Assembly (NCBI RefSeq): GCF_910593845.1
Contig: NZ_CAJVAS010000023.1
Location: forward strand, 1-64,000
Origin: Paenibacillus solanacearum
GTDB taxonomy: Bacteria; Bacillota; Bacilli; Paenibacillales; NBRC-103111
Reading direction: 5' to 3'
Length of the DNA: 64,000 nt
Shown here: one piece after another, positions 60,039-64,000 of the stretch
Layout of the letters: every line of letters starts with the position of its first letter
Position numbering within the stretch: the first letter of the stretch is position 1
Translations under genes and position numbers: made by a program
The notes under the pieces: model-generated
The model's database searches: none
What the model was told of the DNA's origin: nothing
Seen by the model: only the letters and a program-made list of their open reading frames with translations

Positions 60039-61219
60039 TGCAGACGACGAGAGGGAAATTATTGATTCTCACCGGGGCGCTTGGCGACGGGCATAATAAA
60101 GCGGCGCAAGCGATTGTGGAGGCTGCGAGGCAGCATCGTCCCGAAATGGATGTGAAGGTCGTCGATTTTTTGGAATGGACGCACCCGTATATGCATGTGG
60201 TCGGCAAATATTGTTTCATGCAATGGGTGAAGAGCCTGCCTTCCGTGTACGGGTATTTGTACCGCAAAACGCGTGACGATAACACCTTCTCGGGCTGGTT
60301 CAAGCGGATGCGGACGTTCAGCGCGGACCGGATGGTCGCCTTGCTGGAGGAAGTGCAGCCGACGGAAGTCGTCAGCACGTTCCCCGGCGCCGCCGCGGCG
60401 ATGTCATACTTGAAGATGAACGGATTGACGGATGTGACGACCGCGACGGTCATTACCGATTATACGGACCACAGCTACTGGATCCATCCGCTCACCGACC
60501 GGTATATCGTAGGGGCGGAGCATGTCCAGCAGGCGCTGCTGCGGCACCGCGTACCCGCCGATCGCATTATCGTGACCGGCATTCCGATCCGTCTTCCGTT
60601 CACGCAATCGTACGACAAGGAATCGCTTCGGGAGAAATTCGGATTGGACCGGCAGATGCCAACCGTGCTTGTTATGGGTGGAGGCCACGGGCTGATCGGC
60701 AAGCAGTTCGCCTCGATTCTCCAGGAAATCCGTTTCCCTTGCCCGGTGCAGTTTATCATTGTATGCGGCCGCAACGAGAAGCTGCGGCAGCGTCTTGAGG
60801 AAGAGCTACGCGCTGCCGGCATGCCCCATAAGGTTATGATCACGGGCTTTGTCGATTACGTGCATGAGCTGATGGCGCTGTCCGATCTCATCGTCACGAA
60901 GCCGGGCGGGCTTACCGTCTCGGAGGCGCTGGCGCTGGAGCTGCCGATGCTGCTCTACAAGCCGATTCCCGGCCAAGAGCAGGACAACGCCCGCTACTTG
61001 CAGCGGATCGGAGCCGCCGTGGAAGCGCACAGCGCCGTCGAACTCGCCATGCAGCTGCAGGACATTATCGAGAACCGTTCCTTGTTGTTTCGGATGAAGC
61101 AAAATGCCAAAGCCGCACGCCGCAAGGAAGGCGCGGCACAGGCGCTGGCGGCCATATTGGAATTGAACGCCGGATACACGGCAGCCTGGAGGGGGAGAGC
61201 GGTGGCGGCCAACGCATAG
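60038..61219 (+). CDS. MGDG-synthase/UgtP-like glycosyltransferase
   Basis: A 393-residue GT28-like enzyme. The N-terminal MGDG-synthase-type domain includes LTGALGDGHNKAAQAIVEAA, and the C-terminal donor domain has VLVMGGGHGLIGKQF, then DLIVTKPGGLTVSEALALEL and PIPGQEQDNARYL. Family members such as UgtP transfer glucose or galactose from UDP-sugar to diacylglycerol, giving glycolipid anchors for lipoteichoic acid. The ribosome site GAAAGGAG precedes ATG 60038. Coupled to the PAP2 gene; the pair makes good sense for membrane glycolipid synthesis. Confidence 0.85.
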   Translation: MQTTRGKLLILTGALGDGHNKAAQAIVEAARQHRPEMDVKVVDFLEWTHPYMHVVGKYCFMQWVKSLPSVYGYLYRKTRDDNTFSGWFKRMRTFSADRMVALLEEVQPTEVVSTFPGAAAAMSYLKMNGLTDVTTATVITDYTDHSYWIHPLTDRYIVGAEHVQQALLRHRVPADRIIVTGIPIRLPFTQSYDKESLREKFGLDRQMPTVLVMGGGHGLIGKQFASILQEIRFPCPVQFIIVCGRNEKLRQRLEEELRAAGMPHKVMITGFVDYVHELMALSDLIVTKPGGLTVSEALALELPMLLYKPIPGQEQDNARYLQRIGAAVEAHSAVELAMQLQDIIENRSLLFRMKQNAKAARRKEGAAQALAAILELNAGYTAAWRGRAVAANA

Positions 61220-61397
61220 TCAAGCGGCGGCGGTCTGCACCCCATCTCCACTGCGGCCCATGTGAGGCATAGCGGCGCAGCGCCTCGGGGGCATCGCGCA
61301 ATACAGGCTGAATTCCATCATCCAGCGGCAGCCCGTCAGTATGCCGGTACCGTACATGCGGCAGCAGGACGGCTTAAAACAAAGACGGGAACAACGA

Positions 61398-61452
61398 TTG
61401 ACATGAAACCGATTGGTTTCGTATAATACAAGAAGCGAAACCAAATGGTTTC
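61398..61452 (+). promoter_or_regulatory. ArsR-type double operator over a promoter
   Basis: TTGACA (61398-61403), 18 bases, TATAAT (61422-61427). The palindrome GAAACCGATTGGTTTC (61405-61420) fills the spacer and a second, GAAACCAAATGGTTTC (61437-61452), follows at a 32-bp interval, three helix turns. Identical half-sites GAAACC strongly suggest one repressor, most likely the ArsR protein encoded downstream. Confidence 0.85.
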
Positions 61453-61481
61453 ATAAAACTCACGCTATTGGAGGCACTTTA

Positions 61482-61907
61482 ATGTCAAACAACAACCTGT
61501 CGGCGCTGCCGGATATTCGCAAAACGCTCGTATTGAACGCACCGATTCAGAAGGTGTGGAACGCCGTTGCCACATCGGAAGGGATCGCCGCATGGTTTAT
61601 GCCTAATGATTTTCAGCCGGAGCTCGGCTATGAGTTTCATCTCAATGCAGGGCCGTTCGGCAATTCTCCCTGCAAGGTGACGGAGCTCGATCCGCCGAAC
61701 CGGATGTCGTTCGAATGGGGGAAGGACTGGACGCTTACGTTTGAGCTGGCCGAGCGGGAAGGACAGACGGAATTTACACTCATCCACGGCGGCTGGACGG
61801 CGGATATGGCTACGGAATTCGGAGAATCCCACACGGTTGTCCGCGAGCGCATGGATCAAGGATGGGGCGGTCTGGTGCAGAAGCTCCGTGCCCATGTCGA
61901 GGCCTGA
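61482..61907 (+). CDS. AHSA1/SRPBCC-domain protein
   Basis: A 141-residue SRPBCC-fold protein of the AHSA1-like group: IRKTLVLNAPIQKVWNAVAT at the start, EGIAAWFMPNDF, and the C-terminal hot-dog-like helix WGGLVQKLRAHVEA. These bind hydrophobic ligands; function is undefined, but fusion and co-transcription with ArsR regulators are frequent. GGAGGC is placed well before ATG 61482. The stop overlaps the ArsR start by 14 bases. Confidence 0.85.
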   Translation: MSNNNLSALPDIRKTLVLNAPIQKVWNAVATSEGIAAWFMPNDFQPELGYEFHLNAGPFGNSPCKVTELDPPNRMSFEWGKDWTLTFELAEREGQTEFTLIHGGWTADMATEFGESHTVVRERMDQGWGGLVQKLRAHVEA

Positions 61908-62304
61908 ATCAGCCGCTTCCGCGCCGAAGCATGATGTGTTTCAAGCGGTCGCGGATCCGACCCGCCGCCAGCTGCTGGGGCTGCTGGTCGACCGGGAGAT
62001 GCCGGTCACGGTCATCAGCGGGCATTTTCCGATGAGCCGGACGGCTGTCTCCAAGCATTTGCGCGTACTGGCGGAAGCCGGTCTGGTCAAGGAACGGAAG
62101 GTCGGTCGGGAGACGCGCTACCGTCTGGACCCGGAGCCGCTGCTCGAGCTCAAGCGCTGGCTCGCCTTTTACGACCGTTTCTGGGACAATAAGCTCGCAG
62201 CGCTCCAGCGCTATGTCGAGCAGTCCGACGGGGATGAGGCGGAGCAGGCTGCAGCGCCGCGGCCCGTCGTGAACCAAGGGCCGGCCGACAGCTTCGCGGA
62301 ATGA
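61894..62304 (+). CDS. ArsR-family transcriptional regulator
   Basis: A 136-residue winged-HTH protein: VFQAVADPTRRQLLGLLVDR at the start, HTH FPMSRTAVSKHLRVLAEAGL, wing ERKVGRETRYRLD. It lacks the ELCVCDL metal-binding motif, so it is not an arsenic sensor; ArsR proteins paired with AHSA1 genes form a separate group. It probably represses its own operon through the GAAACC palindromes at 61405 and 61437. The C-terminal 25 residues are polar and variable. Confidence 0.9.
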   Translation: MSRPESAASAPKHDVFQAVADPTRRQLLGLLVDREMPVTVISGHFPMSRTAVSKHLRVLAEAGLVKERKVGRETRYRLDPEPLLELKRWLAFYDRFWDNKLAALQRYVEQSDGDEAEQAAAPRPVVNQGPADSFAE

Positions 62305-62676
62305 CATATAGGACAAGAGGGAGGGCCGCGAGGTCCTCCCTCTTGCTAGTGTATCCGTTCCCGCTCAGGGATCTTCCCTCTGTGAAACAATGACTACATT
62401 TGTGTACCATGAAATTTTAAAATGACTTCGAAATGGTGCTCATTGAACCTGTATTCTGATTTGCAATTCGGTATTGACAGGCTGTGGTTAACGGGGTTAA
62501 GATGATCGTGCATAACTAAACATTAAAGAACACAAATGATCATTTGGTGGAATAAACGTCTGGCATGTGCAGCTTGATCAGGCCGAATCGAGCGAGCGGC
62601 TGCTTGTCAGACGATGCTGCATATTCGAACATATGCGAACAATTTAAGCTTGATAAGGAATGGGAGGGCGTTCCGC
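62305..62676. other. Intergenic region before the DeoR gene
   Basis: Contains the terminator-like hairpin at 62315-62344 and then AT-rich promoter-like sequence. No gene seen. Confidence 0.5.
62315..62344 (+). terminator. Terminator-like hairpin after the ArsR gene
   Basis: AAGAGGGAGG (62315-62324) and CCTCCCTCTT (62335-62344) form a perfect 10-bp stem with a 10-base loop, eleven bases after the stop. No T-run follows. Confidence 0.55.
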
Positions 62677-63441
62677 ATGCTAGCAGCAGAGAGGAAATTG
62701 CGCATCGTAGAGTTTGTGAAGGAGAAACGGGCTGCCAGTGTGGCTTTATTATCCAAGCATTTCGGCGTTCACGAAGTGACGATCCGCAGAGATTTGGCGG
62801 AAATCGAACAGGAAGGCTTGCTGCGCCGAACACACGGGGGCGTAATCGTAGAGCAAGGCGCAAGCATCGAGCCTCCGTTCATCGAGCGTTCCAACAACCA
62901 GGTTGAGCAGAAGAAACGCATCGCCAAAAAAGCGGCCGAAATGATCGAGGACGGCGACTGCATAATTCTCGATTCGGGAACGACGACGGTTCATATCGTC
63001 CCGCATATTATGAACCGTTCCAACTTGACGGTCGTGACCAACGACATCAACATCGCGGCCGAGCTGCGCAGTCCCGACATCAAGGTCATCGTCACGGGCG
63101 GCGAGCTGTATTACGAAAGCTTCGTGCTGAACGGGATGTACGCCGAGAAAATGCTCGGCGCGCTCCATCTGCAGAAGGCGTTTATCGGCACATGGGCCAT
63201 TCACCCGGCATACGGCTTGACATATCAGGACTCGCTGTTCGTTCCGGCCAAGCAGGCGATGATCAAATCCGCGCAGGAAATCATCGTGCTTGCGGACGAC
63301 ACGAAGATCGGCAAGGTTGCGCTCCATACGTTCGCACCGATTCACGAGATTCATACGTTCATTACGGGTACCGAAGCGCTCGAAGCCGAGCCTTACCTTA
63401 AGCAGTTCAGAGACAACGGCATCCATGTCATTACCGTCTGA
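62677..63441 (+). CDS. DeoR/GlpR-family transcriptional regulator
   Basis: A 254-residue regulator: HTH (VALLSKHFGVHEVTIRRDLA), the strong DeoR joint QEGLLRRTHGGVIVE, and a sugar-isomerase-like sensor (LDSGTTTVHIVPHIM; VIVTGGELYYESFVLNG; VLADDTKIGKVALHTFAP). The sensor normally binds a sugar phosphate. Start ATG 62677 has GGGAGGG at good distance; an upstream ATG at 62614 lacks one. Neighbour of a glycerophosphodiesterase gene, which would fit a glycerol-phosphate-related (GlpR-like) role. Confidence 0.88.
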   Translation: MLAAERKLRIVEFVKEKRAASVALLSKHFGVHEVTIRRDLAEIEQEGLLRRTHGGVIVEQGASIEPPFIERSNNQVEQKKRIAKKAAEMIEDGDCIILDSGTTTVHIVPHIMNRSNLTVVTNDINIAAELRSPDIKVIVTGGELYYESFVLNGMYAEKMLGALHLQKAFIGTWAIHPAYGLTYQDSLFVPAKQAMIKSAQEIIVLADDTKIGKVALHTFAPIHEIHTFITGTEALEAEPYLKQFRDNGIHVITV

Positions 63442-63610
63442 TGTTGATACAGTCGACACGTCGGAGATTCCTTTCCATGCGGGAGGATCTCCCGCAGTTC
63501 ATTGGACGACAATGAAATACATACAGCACCGACAGTATGAAAGCGATAACAAGCGGAGGAGGCTGCATCGGCAGCGCCCGCCAATCCGATCCGCAGGGAG
63601 GACGATTCAA

Positions 63611-64000
63611 ATGAAAATTCGAGGCATCGCGCACCGGGGCTACCCGGCCAAGTATCCGGAAAATACGTTGGTTTCCTTTCAAGCCGCTCGCGACATGGGA
63701 TACACCCAGTTGGAGCTGGATGTCCATCTTAGCAAGGACGGCGTTCCTGTTGTCATGCACGATGCCGCGCTTCACCGGATGACGAATGGCAAAGGGATGA
63801 TTAAAGACTTTACGGTCGAGCAGCTGAAGCAACTTCGCATCGCCGGGACGGAGGAGATTCCGACGCTGGAAGAGTCGCTGCGGCTCGTGAAGGGCGAGAT
63901 GATCGTCAATATCGACCTCAAGCAGACGGGAGACTATTATACAGGCATGGAAGAAGCGGTGCTCGACGTACTGCGTGCCACCGATATGGTCGACCAAGTG
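63611..64000 (+). CDS. Glycerophosphodiester phosphodiesterase (partial, cut by window end)
   Basis: The first 130 codons of a GDPD-family enzyme that cleaves glycerophosphodiesters to glycerol-3-phosphate and an alcohol. The start MKIRGIAHRGYPAKYPENTL has the catalytic HRG, then the acidic pair in LELDVHLSKDGVPVVMHD, and NIDLKQ follows; these are the GDPD motifs. GGGAGG precedes the ATG at a spacing of nine. The rest lies beyond the window. No signal peptide seen, so it is cytoplasmic, as in UgpQ. Confidence 0.88.
   Translation, partial: MKIRGIAHRGYPAKYPENTLVSFQAARDMGYTQLELDVHLSKDGVPVVMHDAALHRMTNGKGMIKDFTVEQLKQLRIAGTEEIPTLEESLRLVKGEMIVNIDLKQTGDYYTGMEEAVLDVLRATDMVDQV

Noticed and set aside
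1..64000. tRNA, rRNA, CRISPR, prophage or intact insertion sequence
   Set aside because: No cloverleaf, direct-repeat array, integrase or transposase was found on reading both strands.

Overview
The window looks like a chromosomal piece of a Gram-positive, spore-forming bacterium close to Paenibacillus. This is inferred from gene content: several carbohydrate ABC importers with lipoprotein binding proteins and no ATPase gene beside them, LacI/AraC/DeoR regulators next to sugar loci, a Bacillus-type iol set, a YjcZ-like small hydrophobic protein, strong AGGAGG-type ribosome sites, and a phosphatase/diglucosyl-lipid-type glycosyltransferase pair. No rRNA, tRNA, CRISPR array, phage or intact transposon was seen.

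Layout. 0-5.7 kb is drug and redox accessory DNA: a shortened TetR gene facing an NmrA/QorB-like oxidoreductase, a frameshifted small gene, a TetR/DHA2 efflux pair and another MFS transporter. This part is more AT-rich than the rest up to about 4.3 kb. 5.8-11 kb holds an aromatic-acid-exporter-like protein, a lipoprotein class B penicillin-binding protein and an M3 oligopeptidase, followed by a relic of an oligopeptide permease gene. 11.6-25.8 kb carries two sugar importers, two LacI regulators and three hydrolases (PHP/CehA type, EEP type and DUF5054/GH38-like) that look like one uptake-and-cleavage operon. 26.2-36.8 kb has an orphan binding protein and the myo-inositol catabolic operon iolD-E-G-B-C-J-A, ended by a strong terminator.

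36.8-46.1 kb contains a MerR-controlled oxidoreductase, small miscellaneous genes, and a four-gene operon for a MacB-type ABC exporter (adaptor, ATPase, permease) with a large secreted Ig-like protein. 46.5-48.4 kb is the most unusual part: a protein with an N-terminal Cro/XRE-type helix-turn-helix joined to a shortened F1-ATPase beta-like body with a ruined Walker A motif, followed by a methyltransferase. 48.6-57.4 kb has a PatB-like C-S lyase, a lactonase, the YjcZ-like peptide, an AraC/PhyH divergent pair, a Fur-box-controlled DUF2325 gene and glcD-glcF with a divergent FCD/GntR regulator. 57.9-64 kb has an amidoligase, PAP2 phosphatase plus MGDG-synthase-like glycosyltransferase, an AHSA1/ArsR pair with two clear operators, and a DeoR regulator before a glycerophosphodiesterase cut by the window end.

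The carbohydrate genes share a regulatory theme. Palindromes with an AAGCGCTT core lie in front of the first importer, in the first lacI promoter, in front of iolD and in front of iolG, suggesting joint control by CcpA or a LacI-family protein. Several other operators (TetR, MerR, ArsR, Fur, FCD/GntR) can be read directly from palindromes that overlap promoter elements.
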